Assembly: GCF_001278705.1 (NCBI RefSeq)
Contig: NZ_CP012600.1
Location: forward strand, 248,190 to 312,189
Source: Bacillus gobiensis
GTDB lineage: Bacteria > Bacillota > Bacilli > Bacillales > Bacillaceae
Direction: 5' to 3'
Length of the DNA stretch: 64,000 nucleotides
The notes under the pieces were generated by a model. It was not told the DNA's origin. It saw only the letters and a list, made by a program, of their open reading frames with translations, and did not search any database. Below are positions 48,463 to 58,681 of the stretch, piece after piece. Each line of letters starts with the position of its first letter. The stretch's first letter is position 1. The translations under genes were made by a program, and so were the position numbers.

Positions 48463-49362
48463 CTATGATTGTATGAGATTATCGAGGGCTTCATTTATAT
48501 GAGGGAAATTATAATTGTAGTCCTGCAATAAAGCTTTTTTTGGAAGGACACGCTGGCCCTTCAAAATCATCATGCTCATTTCGCCAAGTGCAAGCTGGAG
48601 CAAAGGAGCAGGCGCCTTTAACCAATGAGGGCGGCCCATAGCAGAACCAATCGATCGACCCAATTCATTCATCTCTATGGGATTCGGGGACGTAATGTTT
48701 AGTGGGCCAGAGATATCCTGCCTGCTGATGGCATTCATGATCAGGTCACAAGCATCGTCTACATGTATCCAGGATAACCACTGCTTGCCGGATCCGATAG
48801 GCCCGCCACCAAAAAATATATAGGGCAGCTTCATCATTAGCAGCGATCCGCCGTTTGCTCCCAGGACAATGCCGAATCTTGTATAGACTGTCCGGATTCC
48901 AAGGCTTTCAATTTGTCTTGCTTCCTCTTCCCATTTGTGAGAAACATGGCTTAAGAAATCTTCATTTGAGGTAACAGAATCCTCTGTAAAGGTGTTTTCA
49001 ATTGAGGTGCCGTAAATCCCCACTGCACTCGCTTGGATAAGGACAGCCGGATTTTTCTCATTGGCCTCAATTAAGCGTTTGACTTCTCTAGTTGCTTGAA
49101 TCCTGCTGGTGAGAATTGCGTCTTTATTTTTTCTCGTCCAACGTGTAAAGATTGATTTTCCTGCCAGATTAATCCAAGCATCGATGTCTGGAAGGCTGCT
49201 TTCAGGAGCCGAATCATCTGTTACCCACTTGACGTATGTAACATTTTCTTCGGCTTTCTTTGGATTTCTTGTTAAAATATAAACATGATGCCCGCGAGTG
49301 GTCAAAGTTTTTGTCAGATGTTCTCCTATAAAACCTGTACCGCCCGTAATTGCAATATTCAT
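48463..49362 (-). CDS. yfhF: TIGR01777-family NAD(P)-binding epimerase-like protein YfhF
   Basis: A 299-residue extended short-chain dehydrogenase-like protein. NAD(P) motif TGGTGFIGEHL is at the N-terminus, AWINLAGKSIFTRWT is typical of the TIGR01777 group, and the C-terminal DUF1731 part (HWLKAPAPLLQLALGEMSMMILKGQRVLPKKALLQDY in parts) is complete. The cell-division inhibitor SulA name sometimes given is not justified. It is divergent from recX as in B. subtilis. Confidence 0.92.
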   Translation of the reverse strand: MNIAITGGTGFIGEHLTKTLTTRGHHVYILTRNPKKAEENVTYVKWVTDDSAPESSLPDIDAWINLAGKSIFTRWTRKNKDAILTSRIQATREVKRLIEANEKNPAVLIQASAVGIYGTSIENTFTEDSVTSNEDFLSHVSHKWEEEARQIESLGIRTVYTRFGIVLGANGGSLLMMKLPYIFFGGGPIGSGKQWLSWIHVDDACDLIMNAISRQDISGPLNITSPNPIEMNELGRSIGSAMGRPHWLKAPAPLLQLALGEMSMMILKGQRVLPKKALLQDYNYNFPHINEALDNLIQS

Positions 49363-49451
49363 AAAAGACCGCTCCCATCCTAACTATATGACCTTACCCT
49401 ATTATGACAGTTCTTAATCAGAATAAAACGCATTTGATTGGGGGTGTAAAA

Positions 49452-50261
49452 GTGGCCTATATTACAAAAATATCAGCACAGGAAAAAAACAAAGATCGTG
49501 TTAATGTTTTTCTCGATAATAAGTACGCCTTCAGTGTTGAATTGGATGTTGTGGCACAATTTAATTTGCGAAAAGGCAAGGAACTTGATGATTTGCAAAT
49601 TGAAGAAATTCGGTTTGCGGATGACGTAAAAAAGGGATTCCACAAAGCGATTGGCTATTTATCCTTTCGAATGAGGTCGGAAAAAGAAGTAAGAGATTTT
49701 CTTGCTAAAAAAGAAGTTTCTTTCTCGGCTTCAACTGAAATCATCTACAGGCTCAAGGAGTTAAATTATTTAAATGATGCGTCTTTTGCCGAAGCGTACG
49801 TAAGCACCCATCGGAAAACTAATCGTAAAGGTCCGGCAGTTCTAAAAAGAGAGCTTAAAGAAAAAGGGGTTTCCGAGGAAGCGATCACGGATGCTTTACA
49901 GACGTTTTCTTTTGAAGACCAGATGGAAGAGGCAAAGGTTCTCACCCAAAAATTTTTAAAAAAAGGAAAAAAGGTGTCCACGAAGGAAACGAGCCAGCTG
50001 ATTCAACAGCAGCTTGCCAGAAAGGGTTTCCCGTTTGATGTGATCAATGCGGTTCTCGATGAGATTGAGTTTGAAAATAATGAAGAGGAAGAACAAGAGG
50101 TACTAACTCTTCATGCTGAAAAAGCAATGAAGAAATATAAGTACGATGGGACATTTGAAAAAAAAATGAAGGTCAAGCAATTTTTATTTCGCAAAGGCTT
50201 CGACGCTGACATGATCGAAAGCTTTTTAGAAAAGAGGGAAGATCATGGAGAAAAGATATAG
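49452..50261 (+). CDS. recX: Regulatory protein RecX
   Basis: A modulator that binds RecA filaments and limits or edits their activity in homologous recombination. The 269 residues are built of repeated three-helix RecX units (IGYLSFRMRSEKEVRDFLAKKE, LNDASFAEAYVSTHRKTNRKG, and two more pairs), the long form typical of Bacillus. I start at GTG 49452 (MAYITKISAQ) with GGGGGTG upstream; the frame extends to 49404 but without family similarity. The stop overlaps yfhH by 17 bp. Confidence 0.93.
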   Translation: MAYITKISAQEKNKDRVNVFLDNKYAFSVELDVVAQFNLRKGKELDDLQIEEIRFADDVKKGFHKAIGYLSFRMRSEKEVRDFLAKKEVSFSASTEIIYRLKELNYLNDASFAEAYVSTHRKTNRKGPAVLKRELKEKGVSEEAITDALQTFSFEDQMEEAKVLTQKFLKKGKKVSTKETSQLIQQQLARKGFPFDVINAVLDEIEFENNEEEEQEVLTLHAEKAMKKYKYDGTFEKKMKVKQFLFRKGFDADMIESFLEKREDHGEKI

Positions 50262-50553
50262 TGAAATGTCGGAATATGAATTGAAGACAGAAATTGCGGC
50301 GCTTGCTGAGAAAGCGAGGAAAGCAGAGCAGCTGGGGATTATTAACGAATTTTCTGTACTCGAAAGAAAAATAGCAATGGCAAAATCGTATTTATTGAAT
50401 CCTGAAAACATTAAGACACAAACGAACTATAAGATTGAAGGTTCAAATGAGGAATTTTTTGTGAAGTATCTTAATGGCGTGTTCGCTTGGGGGTTTCGCC
50501 GTGAAACCCCTGAAAAGGAGGAGGCAGTGCCAATTTCTCTTTTGGTGAAATAA
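50245..50553 (+). CDS. yfhH: DUF1811 protein YfhH
   Basis: A 102-residue protein: a helical N-terminus (YSEMSEYELKTEIAALAEKA), then a small beta-rich part including YLNGVFAWGFRRETPEKEEA, matching YfhH. The start lies inside recX (17-bp overlap), so expression is coupled to recX. The function is unknown. Confidence 0.9.
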   Translation: MEKRYSEMSEYELKTEIAALAEKARKAEQLGIINEFSVLERKIAMAKSYLLNPENIKTQTNYKIEGSNEEFFVKYLNGVFAWGFRRETPEKEEAVPISLLVK

Positions 50554-50555
50554 GA

Positions 50556-50598
50556 ACAAGGAGAATTCCTATGTTACTCGGAACTTCTCCTTTTCTTG
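50556..50598. terminator. Bidirectional terminator between yfhH and sspK
   Basis: AAGGAGAATTCC (50558-50569) pairs with GGAAcTTCTCCTT (50580-50592) with one bulge, and T-rich sequence follows on the plus strand. Confidence 0.75.
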
Positions 50599-50748
50599 TC
50601 AATCCTTCCCGGAAGCCCGCATTCGTTCTTGCGGTCGGGTATTCGTTGAACCATCAGGACGTTTTGAGGCATAATTATCTAGTGGGCGGGGTGCCCCTTC
50701 AAAGTTGCTTGTATTTAAATTGGGGAAATCCTTTGCTTTGTTTCTCAT
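50599..50748 (-). CDS. sspK: Small acid-soluble spore protein K
   Basis: A 49-residue minor spore-core protein starting [20 protein letters not shown] and ending [12 protein letters not shown], the SspK pattern. It sits on the minus strand between yfhH and yfhJ, the same slot and orientation as in B. subtilis. GGTGGGA lies upstream of the ATG. In B. subtilis it is made late in the forespore. It was found by reading the minus strand; a longer plus-strand frame over it is spurious. Confidence 0.9.
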   Translation of the reverse strand: MRNKAKDFPNLNTSNFEGAPRPLDNYASKRPDGSTNTRPQERMRASGKD

Positions 50749-50776
50749 TGGTCCATCCCACCCTAGTTAATTGTTG

Positions 50777-50796
50777 CGTCTTCATATAAGAAGACG
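50777..50796. repeat. Perfect 7-bp inverted repeat upstream of sspK/yfhJ
   Basis: CGTCTTC-ATATAA-GAAGACG lies in the divergent promoter region between sspK and yfhJ. No T-tail follows, so it is more likely an operator or a leader hairpin than a terminator. Confidence 0.45.
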
Positions 50797-50867
50797 TAAG
50801 GTTATTATATGGAGTACAATGGTTTAATACAGTGAAAGTTTTTTCCTGCAAAAAGGAGGTAAGGGAC

Positions 50868-51137
50868 ATGAACACCTACTTTGAAAAGCTGACGGCAGCT
50901 CTTTTAGAGAAAAATGACATGCTGAGCTATGCTCAGGCACGTACATGGGTAGAGCTTCTGTGGGAGGATTTTGAATCGACCTATGCAAAAGCCGGACAGA
51001 AATATAAAGGAAAAGACGCTACTGAGCGCGTGGTTTTGGAGTGGATAGAAAGCTATGGAAGCCAGCTGCATTTGTTTCCATCCAATCATCCCAAATATAA
51101 AGATATTTTTAATTCTGATGACTATCTGCTTCATTAA
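50868..51137 (+). CDS. yfhJ: WVELL-domain protein YfhJ
   Basis: An 89-residue protein with the characteristic WVELLWEDFESTYAKAG segment, followed by YKGKDATERVVLEWIESYG. The start is ATG 50868 with AAAGGAGGT upstream. It is divergent from sspK and conserved in this order in B. subtilis. It is predicted cytoplasmic and helical; the function is unknown. Confidence 0.9.
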   Translation: MNTYFEKLTAALLEKNDMLSYAQARTWVELLWEDFESTYAKAGQKYKGKDATERVVLEWIESYGSQLHLFPSNHPKYKDIFNSDDYLLH

Positions 51138-51365
51138 GCTTAAAAGTGTCAGTCTCCCGTCACTTGGTGAGGGGGGCTATTGTGTTGCCGAAATATCTCG
51201 CGTAAAAATAATGTAAAGGCAAATACTAAAAAGGCATTCACAAATTCTTTACAACTATGTACGCTTATTATGCTTTACAATAAGGAATGAATTGAATTGA
51301 AGAAACGGTCAAAAAATGGCTCGAAGATTTTTCAATCTGTAAGTGAGTCAAAAGAAGGTGGATTT

Positions 51366-52325
51366 ATGAAAAACGGAATCATATCCATTGTTATTCCATC
51401 CTATAATGAAGCGGAGAATGTCAGGTTAATTTACGATGCATTAATCGAGGAATTTGATGCTTTTCAATATAATTGCGAAATTCTGTATGTAAATGATGGA
51501 AGCTCCGACAATACGTTGTACGAAATGAAAGAATTATCGAGGATCGACAGAAGAGTAAAATATATATCCTTCTCAAGAAATTTCGGGAAAGAGCCAGCGA
51601 TTCTTGCCGGTCTGCAGCATGCTTCCGGAGAGGCTGTCATTGTGATGGATGCTGATCTTCAACATCCAACCTATTTGCTAAAGGACTTTATTTATGGATA
51701 TGAAGAGGGATTCGATCAGGTCGTAGCCCAGAGGAACAGAAAAGGGGACAGCCCATTCCGGTCATACCTTTCATCAATGTATTACCGCTTTATTAACAAA
51801 GCGGTTGAAGTCGACTTGCGTGACGGGGTCGGCGATTTTCGCCTGCTAAGCAGAAAAGCGGTTGAAGCTTTGCTCAAATTAAATGAAGGCAACCGCTTTT
51901 CGAAGGGGCTGTTTTGCTGGATTGGTTTTGAGCAAAAAACGATTTATTATGAAAATGTCGAACGGAAGAACGGGACAACGAAATGGTCGATACGAAATTT
52001 ATTTAATTACGGCATTGACGGAGTCGTATCATTTAACAATCGTCCATTACGAGTATGTTTTTATGCTGGTATTTTTATACTTCTTCTGTCAATATTTTAT
52101 ATCATGTTCGCATTTGTTAAAATATTGCAGGATGGAATCTCGGTACCCGGATATTTTACAATTATTTCGGCTGTACTTTTCCTGGGCGGAATCCAGTTAT
52201 TAAGCCTTGGAGTTATTGGCGAATATATCGGAAGAATTTACTATGAGACCAAGAAACGCCCGCATTATCTAATAAACGAAGCAAATACTGTCTACGAGGA
52301 AAAAAATGAAAAAAATAAACTTTGA
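51366..52325 (+). CDS. csbB: Family 2 glycosyltransferase CsbB (undecaprenyl-phosphate sugar transferase)
   Basis: A membrane-anchored GT2 enzyme of 319 residues. The GT-A domain has VIPSYNEAENV, YVNDGSSDNT and the metal-binding DADLQHP. Two C-terminal membrane helices follow (YAGIFILLLSIFYIMF; GIQLLSLGVIGEYIGRIYYE). B. subtilis CsbB loads GlcNAc onto undecaprenyl phosphate for lipoteichoic acid glycosylation by YfhO. The start is ATG 51366 with GAAGGTGG upstream. It overlaps the gtrA-like gene by 20 bp, opening a three-gene operon. Confidence 0.92.
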   Translation: MKNGIISIVIPSYNEAENVRLIYDALIEEFDAFQYNCEILYVNDGSSDNTLYEMKELSRIDRRVKYISFSRNFGKEPAILAGLQHASGEAVIVMDADLQHPTYLLKDFIYGYEEGFDQVVAQRNRKGDSPFRSYLSSMYYRFINKAVEVDLRDGVGDFRLLSRKAVEALLKLNEGNRFSKGLFCWIGFEQKTIYYENVERKNGTTKWSIRNLFNYGIDGVVSFNNRPLRVCFYAGIFILLLSIFYIMFAFVKILQDGISVPGYFTIISAVLFLGGIQLLSLGVIGEYIGRIYYETKKRPHYLINEANTVYEEKNEKNKL

Positions 52326-52701
52326 ATTTTTTCGATTTGTCATTGTCGGAGGAATAAATACAGGCACCTATTATTTGATTTATCTTTCTTTGCTTAAGCT
52401 GGCGCATTTCGATTATATGGCAGCCCATCTAACGGGTTTCGTCATCAGCCTTGTCATATCTTTTTTTCTGAACTGTTTTTTTACGTTTAAAACGAAACCA
52501 ACTTTAGCAAAATTTTTGCAATTTCCGCTCACTCAATTGTTTAACGTCATTATGTCTTCTATATTGATCTATGTATTTGTCGACGTTTTTTCTCTGTCGA
52601 GTGTGATTGCGCCAATAGCTGCTTTATTTATTACAGTCCCAGTAACTTATATTGTAACAGGGAAAATATTAAAAAAAGAAAAAAACGAGGAGGCCGCATG
52701 A
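52306..52701 (+). CDS. GtrA-family membrane protein (putative lipid-linked sugar flippase)
   Basis: A 131-residue protein with four membrane helices and the GtrA motifs FFRFVIVGGINTGTYYLIY and HLTGFVISLVISFFLNCFFTF. GtrA/GtcA proteins are thought to flip undecaprenyl-phosphate sugars to the outer face. Placed between csbB and yfhO with overlaps at both ends (20 bp and 4 bp), it supplies the expected middle step between cytoplasmic loading and outer transfer. Confidence 0.9.
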   Translation: MKKINFEFFRFVIVGGINTGTYYLIYLSLLKLAHFDYMAAHLTGFVISLVISFFLNCFFTFKTKPTLAKFLQFPLTQLFNVIMSSILIYVFVDVFSLSSVIAPIAALFITVPVTYIVTGKILKKEKNEEAA

Positions 52702-55292
52702 ATAAAAAAACAGGATGGATCGTTGCGATTTGCAGCATCTTCATTTCCATACTGGCCCATTCTTTTTTTCTGACGGAGTGGCGGAACGGCAGATATATGG
52801 TTGGCCCGAATGATGGGTTATCGCAGATTGTGACATTTAAAAAGCTTTTATATGAAGAATTTACGCAAGGAAACTTCTTCTATTCCTACTCTTTCGGAAT
52901 GGGCGGAGGGATATTCAGCCAGCTGGGGTATTATTTTACAACCTCGATGTTTTTTATTCTGACAGTAGCAGTTGTATTTCTTTTGCAATCATTGTCGATC
53001 ATTGGCCAGCCTGATGCGTTGTTTTGGGCACAATCTGCTGTGTTTATCAGCATAGGAAAGCTCGCATTTATTATAATGACTGCCTGGTTTGCCTTTTACC
53101 AGCTGGTAAAAAATAAACTGGCTGCCTTTACCGGGGCGTGTATTTACGGACTGTCCGTCATATATTTCCGTCATACGGGTTTTTGGGAATTTTTCACTGA
53201 CGCTTTTTTGTGGGTTCCATTGCTTGTACTAGGTGCAGAACGGGTGATCCGTGAAAGAAAGCCTGCATTATTAATCGTTGCATGCTCGCTTACCTTAATT
53301 AATAATTTTTATTTTGCATACATAAACCTAATTTTTCTATTCATATACGCTGTTTTCCGATATGTTATAAAAATTGATGAAAATGAAGCCACGCTGTGGG
53401 AGCAGCTGAAGCTATATACAGTTTCCGTTATTTTGTCATTTGGCATCAGCGCTTTTTCTTTTGTAACATCTGTATACGGTTTTTTACATAATCTCCGGCC
53501 TGCCTATGATCAGAAGATTAATTGGTTCGCATTATCAGATGATATTCTTTTTTCTAGCCGTACGATCGTTTTGCCAGCTGTATTTGTTCTGTTTCTATTT
53601 ATTTTTTCCTTTTACAAAAACAGAACGTATCTATTATTTGTATCGATAAGCGGTTTGCTGATATTTCTTCATTTTAGCCCAATGGCTGCCAGTGCATTTA
53701 ATGGCTTATCAGCGCCTCAATACCGCTTTGAATATCTATTGTCATTTACAATCGGCGGAGCAGTGGCAGCAGGAATGACAATGCTTTCTAAAGTCGGGAA
53801 AAAAAGCGTTCTTGTTGCGGCGTCTATTGGATTGTTTATTTATCTTATTGCCCGTTGGATCTATATTTTGTTTGATGCGAGCGAACAAGATCTAAAAACT
53901 GACATGGTTATCTATGCTATTGCAATAATCGCTGTCTTTATCTTATATGCCTTTAATAAAATCCGGCGCTTTCCTGTCATTTTGCAAATGGCGGTTATCT
54001 TAATAAGCATTTTTACAGTGAACACTTATCAAGAACATACTTTATGGAATGTAGGAGACTTATATAAAGTATCAAAATCCTACATAAATAGTGAAGAGTA
54101 TGATGGAGATGAGCAACGCCAGCTTATTAATGAAATAAAAGACCGTGATCCTGACCCGTTTGCAAGGATTGACTGGATGACAGATACTAGAAACAATACG
54201 CCGATCATCCAGAATTTTAATGGCTTTAGCGTATATTCAAGTATTTTAAACAGAGACTTGCTTGAGCTGTATTGGTATGATCTGAATATAGATATGAAGA
54301 GAGAAAGCGTAAGCAGATATGCTGGTCTTGGAGACCGCACTAATTTGCACAGCATCTTTTACGGAAAGTATTTTATAAAGGGGAAAAACGGGAAAACAGG
54401 AGATGTCCCTTACGGCTTTTCAAAGGTGCTTGAAAACAAACACTATGAAGCATATGAAAACACAAATCTGCTGCCGTTTGTCCGAACGGAAAATACAGCA
54501 TATTCCGAGGACTCTTTAAAAAATGCTCCTCCGCTTGCGAGGGAGCATGCTATGCTTGAAGGGATTGTACTGGAGAATGCCGATGATGAAGCAAAGCCAC
54601 CTCAAGTAAATAACATCATCGGAGACTCTGAGCTGAAAACGGTCGATGCAACCTATGAGAACGGAGATCTTTCCGTCACCGGAGATCGAGGAGGAATTGA
54701 TGTTATCGTTCCTGATCAAGATGCCAACAAGGCAGAGGATTACTATATCAGCTTCCATTTAGAAAATAAAGCGGCAGATGAGCTCTATGAATTGAGAGTC
54801 AATCAATACGAAACGTCCAGGAAATCGAATAAATCGATATATAAAACAGGCGTAAATCAACTAACGATTCGGGTGCCTGCTCAAGAGAAGATATCGATCC
54901 GTTTGCCAAAAGGGGAGTATAAGCTAGAGGATCTGAAGCTTTATGCAGAATCCTATGAACTTCTTGAAGAGAAGAAAGAGGAGAGTCCCCCTGAAGCGAG
55001 GATCAACTGGAACAAGAATAAGCTCAATATCAACTTGAAAAATGAAAAAAATGACCGTTTTATGGTCATCCCTGTGCCTTATGAAAAAGGATGGGAGGTT
55101 ACAGTTAACGGAAAGAAAGGGGAGTTAGAAAAAGCTAATTATTCCTTTATTGGCATACCGATTGCAAGTGGTGAGAATAACATAGAACTTACCTATTATC
55201 CGCCATTCCTCAAGCTTACTTTAGCTGTATCAGCAGTTTTTCTGCTTTTAGCTTTATTCTACTGCAGAAGAATAAAAAAACTTGGCTCTTAA
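52698..55292 (+). CDS. yfhO: YfhO-family multi-membrane-spanning glycosyltransferase
   Basis: An 864-residue GT-C-like protein. The N-terminal signal-like helix is followed by the acceptor-loop segment YMVGPNDGLSQIVTFKK, about a dozen helices to residue 470, an extracytoplasmic beta-rich domain and a final helix. In B. subtilis YfhO attaches the CsbB-loaded GlcNAc to lipoteichoic acid on the outside of the membrane. The start overlaps gtrA by 4 bp. Its last codons form half of a terminator stem shared with yfhP. Confidence 0.92.
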   Translation: MNKKTGWIVAICSIFISILAHSFFLTEWRNGRYMVGPNDGLSQIVTFKKLLYEEFTQGNFFYSYSFGMGGGIFSQLGYYFTTSMFFILTVAVVFLLQSLSIIGQPDALFWAQSAVFISIGKLAFIIMTAWFAFYQLVKNKLAAFTGACIYGLSVIYFRHTGFWEFFTDAFLWVPLLVLGAERVIRERKPALLIVACSLTLINNFYFAYINLIFLFIYAVFRYVIKIDENEATLWEQLKLYTVSVILSFGISAFSFVTSVYGFLHNLRPAYDQKINWFALSDDILFSSRTIVLPAVFVLFLFIFSFYKNRTYLLFVSISGLLIFLHFSPMAASAFNGLSAPQYRFEYLLSFTIGGAVAAGMTMLSKVGKKSVLVAASIGLFIYLIARWIYILFDASEQDLKTDMVIYAIAIIAVFILYAFNKIRRFPVILQMAVILISIFTVNTYQEHTLWNVGDLYKVSKSYINSEEYDGDEQRQLINEIKDRDPDPFARIDWMTDTRNNTPIIQNFNGFSVYSSILNRDLLELYWYDLNIDMKRESVSRYAGLGDRTNLHSIFYGKYFIKGKNGKTGDVPYGFSKVLENKHYEAYENTNLLPFVRTENTAYSEDSLKNAPPLAREHAMLEGIVLENADDEAKPPQVNNIIGDSELKTVDATYENGDLSVTGDRGGIDVIVPDQDANKAEDYYISFHLENKAADELYELRVNQYETSRKSNKSIYKTGVNQLTIRVPAQEKISIRLPKGEYKLEDLKLYAESYELLEEKKEESPPEARINWNKNKLNINLKNEKNDRFMVIPVPYEKGWEVTVNGKKGELEKANYSFIGIPIASGENNIELTYYPPFLKLTLAVSAVFLLLALFYCRRIKKLGS

Positions 55293-55318
55293 ACTGAGCC
55301 AAGTTTTAATTTTTTTTG
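55275..55318. terminator. Bidirectional terminator containing both stop codons of yfhO and yfhP
   Basis: AAAACTTGGCTC (55277-55288) pairs perfectly with GAGCCAAGTTTT (55296-55307). The 7-nt loop carries TAA for yfhO (55290-55292) and, on the other strand, TAA for yfhP (55289-55291). T-rich tails lie on both sides. Confidence 0.92.
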
Positions 55319-56269
55319 CAGTTTTTCTTCACTGAAAATCCATCCCGTATAGGAGGACAGAATTTCTAATTCCTTATCCATCCGTACGATTGCGACAAAT
55401 GGATAATGCCCTTTGCTTCTGTATCTTAAGTCAATAAATTTAACTTCATAATGGTCCTTATACGTATCGACTTCCCATTTGTATACGGGAGAAAAAGAGA
55501 GGAAGGCAGATAAATTATCATCTTTTTTAGCAGCCTTCATAATAGCTGAGTCAGGTACAGGGACACGGTTAAACGTATCGAGCATGACAAGCTTTCCGTC
55601 CATGCAGCGGCCGACGTGAAAGGATGATTTTGTTTTTACTGCAATTCTCCATTGTTTAAATTTCATTGTTGGAGAAATGATAATTTCTTCGATATCGCCA
55701 TACTTTTCATGAAGCTTTTGTTTAATTTGGTGCTGCATGAAAATCCTGAGCCCGTAATATCCGGCTAATATAATGTAGAGACCCAAAAAGGTGAAGCCTG
55801 GATGCCCGCCGGCGTACCAAATTAAAATCGCGACGATATGGCTCAAAAAAATAAACGGGTCAAATGTATTAATTATGCCTAAGGCTACCCACTTTTTTGA
55901 AAACGGGCGGACTGCTTGTGTACCATATGCATTAAAAATATCAACAAATACATGTAATACAACAGCAATAAATGACCAAAGCCATAAATGGAAGAAACTC
56001 GCTTCCGGAAAAAATAAATAAAGGATACCCGGAATGAGCAATGACCAGGCCGCCACTGCCGGTATGGAATGGGTAAACCCTCTGTGGTTTCGTATATAAA
56101 CAGCATTGTTTTTTAACTTTAAGATGGTATCCACATCAGGAGCCTGTGAACCTATTAAGGTTGCAAGCATCACAGCGTGTGCCAATGAAGGATTTGATCC
56201 GATTGCGGGATCCAATGTTGCCATTCCTCCAAGCCCTATACCCATGACTACGTGAGTGCCAGTATCCAT
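55289..56269 (-). CDS. yfhP: Membrane-bound metal-dependent hydrolase-like protein YfhP (DUF457)
   Basis: A 326-residue protein. The YdjM/DUF457 domain has MDTGTHVVMGIGLGG, the putative metal-binding GSQAPDVDTI and HRGFTHSIPAVAAW, and LHVFVDIFNAYGTQAVRPFS, with four or five membrane helices. A soluble C-terminal half of about 150 residues follows. Relatives (LexA-regulated YdjM) are membrane proteins of unknown chemistry. It is convergent with yfhO, overlapping by 4 bp at the stops. Confidence 0.92.
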   Translation of the reverse strand: MDTGTHVVMGIGLGGMATLDPAIGSNPSLAHAVMLATLIGSQAPDVDTILKLKNNAVYIRNHRGFTHSIPAVAAWSLLIPGILYLFFPEASFFHLWLWSFIAVVLHVFVDIFNAYGTQAVRPFSKKWVALGIINTFDPFIFLSHIVAILIWYAGGHPGFTFLGLYIILAGYYGLRIFMQHQIKQKLHEKYGDIEEIIISPTMKFKQWRIAVKTKSSFHVGRCMDGKLVMLDTFNRVPVPDSAIMKAAKKDDNLSAFLSFSPVYKWEVDTYKDHYEVKFIDLRYRSKGHYPFVAIVRMDKELEILSSYTGWIFSEEKLQKKLKLGSV

Positions 56270-56440
56270 TGAAAACCTCCTGTATGAATCGATCGGGGGA
56301 ATTTCTTGGTATTGTTCATTTTCGCTTTTTCTTCAAATGCTTTTAATGTAACATATTATCGTATATGTGTTTAGTTTACAACAAATCGTGCACATAAAAA
56401 AGTTTCATTATAGTTAAGATTGTTAACAAGGAGTTTTAGA

Positions 56441-57535
56441 ATGGAGAACATTGTAGATAAACTAATTGCAATAAATATCGAGAATTTTCAAACTGATTTA
56501 ATCAACTGGTACGAAAGGGAAAAAAGAAGTCTGCCATGGAGACTGGATCAAGATCCTTATAAAATTTGGGTATCTGAAGTCATGCTTCAGCAAACGAGGG
56601 TAGAAACAGTTATCCCGTATTTCGAAAATTTCACGAAGCAATTTCCTACAGTCCAAGCTTTGGCCGAGGCAGATGAAGAAAAGGTTTTAAAGGCTTGGGA
56701 AGGATTGGGATACTACTCACGTGTCCGTAATTTACAAAGTGCAGTAAAAGAAGTGGCTGAAAAATACGGAGGAACAATTCCCCGTTCCACAGAGGAATTC
56801 GGCAGTTTGAAGGGTGTTGGCCCATATACGAAAGGTGCTGTTCTTAGTATTGCTTATCAGCTTCCTATCCCCGCAGTTGACGGAAATGTGATGAGAGTCG
56901 TCTCGAGAATACTTGGGATATGGGATGATATTGCGAAGGCGAAAACGAGAAAAATATTTGATTATGCAACTGAACAAATGATTTCAAAAGAAAAACCATC
57001 CGAATTTAACCAAGGCTTAATGGAGCTTGGGGCGATAATCTGTACCCCGAAATCCCCTTCGTGCATGCTATGCCCTGTTCAAGCTCATTGCAACGCATTT
57101 GCAGGCGGTTATGAACGGGAGCTCCCTGTCAAAAGCAAAAAGAAAAAGCCCGCGGTAAAAAGTCTTGCTGCAGCAGTACTGAAAGATGAAGATGGCAATT
57201 ATTATATTCATAAACGCCCTTCTTCCGGCCTGTTGGCCAATTTGTGGGAATTTGCTAATTTGGAAACGGAAAAGGGGAATAAGACAGAACGAGAGCAATT
57301 AACTGATTTTCTAAAGGATGGATTCGGGGTAGAAGCTGATATCGGTGAAATACAAGGTGTTGTTGAACATATTTTTACCCACCTTGTATGGAATATTTCT
57401 GTGTATTTTGGCACAATAAAGCATTGCAGGGAAGACACGTCGTTAAGAAAAGTAACTAGGGAAGAGATGGAAAGATATGCATTTCCAGTTTCCCATCAAA
57501 AAATTCGGAATATGTATGAATTAGACAGAAGATAA
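56441..57535 (+). CDS. mutY: A/G-specific adenine glycosylase
   Basis: A base-excision repair enzyme removing adenine opposite 8-oxoguanine. From ATG 56441 (AAGGAG upstream) there are 364 residues. Helix-hairpin-helix [16 protein letters not shown] is followed by catalytic Asp147 (PAVDGNV), the [4Fe-4S] cysteines Cys201, Cys208, Cys211 and Cys217 (C-x6-C-x2-C-x5-C), and a C-terminal NUDIX-like domain recognising 8-oxoG. All key residues are present. Confidence 0.96.
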   Translation: MENIVDKLIAINIENFQTDLINWYEREKRSLPWRLDQDPYKIWVSEVMLQQTRVETVIPYFENFTKQFPTVQALAEADEEKVLKAWEGLGYYSRVRNLQSAVKEVAEKYGGTIPRSTEEFGSLKGVGPYTKGAVLSIAYQLPIPAVDGNVMRVVSRILGIWDDIAKAKTRKIFDYATEQMISKEKPSEFNQGLMELGAIICTPKSPSCMLCPVQAHCNAFAGGYERELPVKSKKKKPAVKSLAAAVLKDEDGNYYIHKRPSSGLLANLWEFANLETEKGNKTEREQLTDFLKDGFGVEADIGEIQGVVEHIFTHLVWNISVYFGTIKHCREDTSLRKVTREEMERYAFPVSHQKIRNMYELDRR

Positions 57536-57545
57536 GTCATCCTGC

Positions 57546-57770
57546 CTAATCAAATGTTATCGACGTACCGTGGGTATAATCTGCTTCATTTCTGTGAAGC
57601 CCGCCTCTTTCCTCGATTTCATTTATAACTTCCTTGTAGATCATTTGCCCTTCTTGGTTCAGATAAGGCATAATTTGTTGGAAGGCATGATGAAAGTAAG
57701 CGAGCTCCGTGTCCTTCCAATCCTTTTTAGATACCATTGTTAACTCGCTGAAGTCACGTCCTACATACAC
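57546..57770 (-). CDS. yfhS: YfhS-like small protein
   Basis: A 74-residue soluble protein starting at GTG 57770 with GGGAGG upstream. The sequence (MYVGRDFSELTMVSKKDWKD ...) and the position between mutY and fabL match B. subtilis yfhS, a gene reported to affect sporulation. It has no recognised domain; the tail GTSITFD is conserved in appearance. It is convergent with mutY. Confidence 0.85.
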   Translation of the reverse strand: MYVGRDFSELTMVSKKDWKDTELAYFHHAFQQIMPYLNQEGQMIYKEVINEIEERGGLHRNEADYTHGTSITFD

Positions 57771-57817
57771 GGTGAATAGCCTCCCTGAATTAATACATTT
57801 TTTCAGGCTTATTTTAA

Positions 57818-58612
<795 letters not shown>

Positions 58613-58628
58613 TTTTTTTAGAAATCAT

Positions 58629-58658
58629 GTATAGCCTGATTGTCTCCTGCGCAAATTA
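58629..58658 (+). promoter_or_regulatory. Candidate sigma-G promoter of sspE
   Basis: GTATA (58629-58633) and CAAATTA (58652-58658), 18 bp apart, resemble the sigma-G -35 and -10 elements expected before a forespore gene. It lies 24 bp before the sspE start. Confidence 0.35.
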
Positions 58659-58681
58659 ATCTTTGTGGAGGTGATATAACG

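Noticed and set aside
48463..49362. Cell-division inhibitor SulA
   Set aside because: The protein is a TIGR01777 NAD(P)-binding epimerase-like protein and has no relation to SOS SulA.
50571..50789. 72-residue plus-strand frame
   Set aside because: It lies antisense to sspK, whose sequence and position are convincing, and has no ribosome site.
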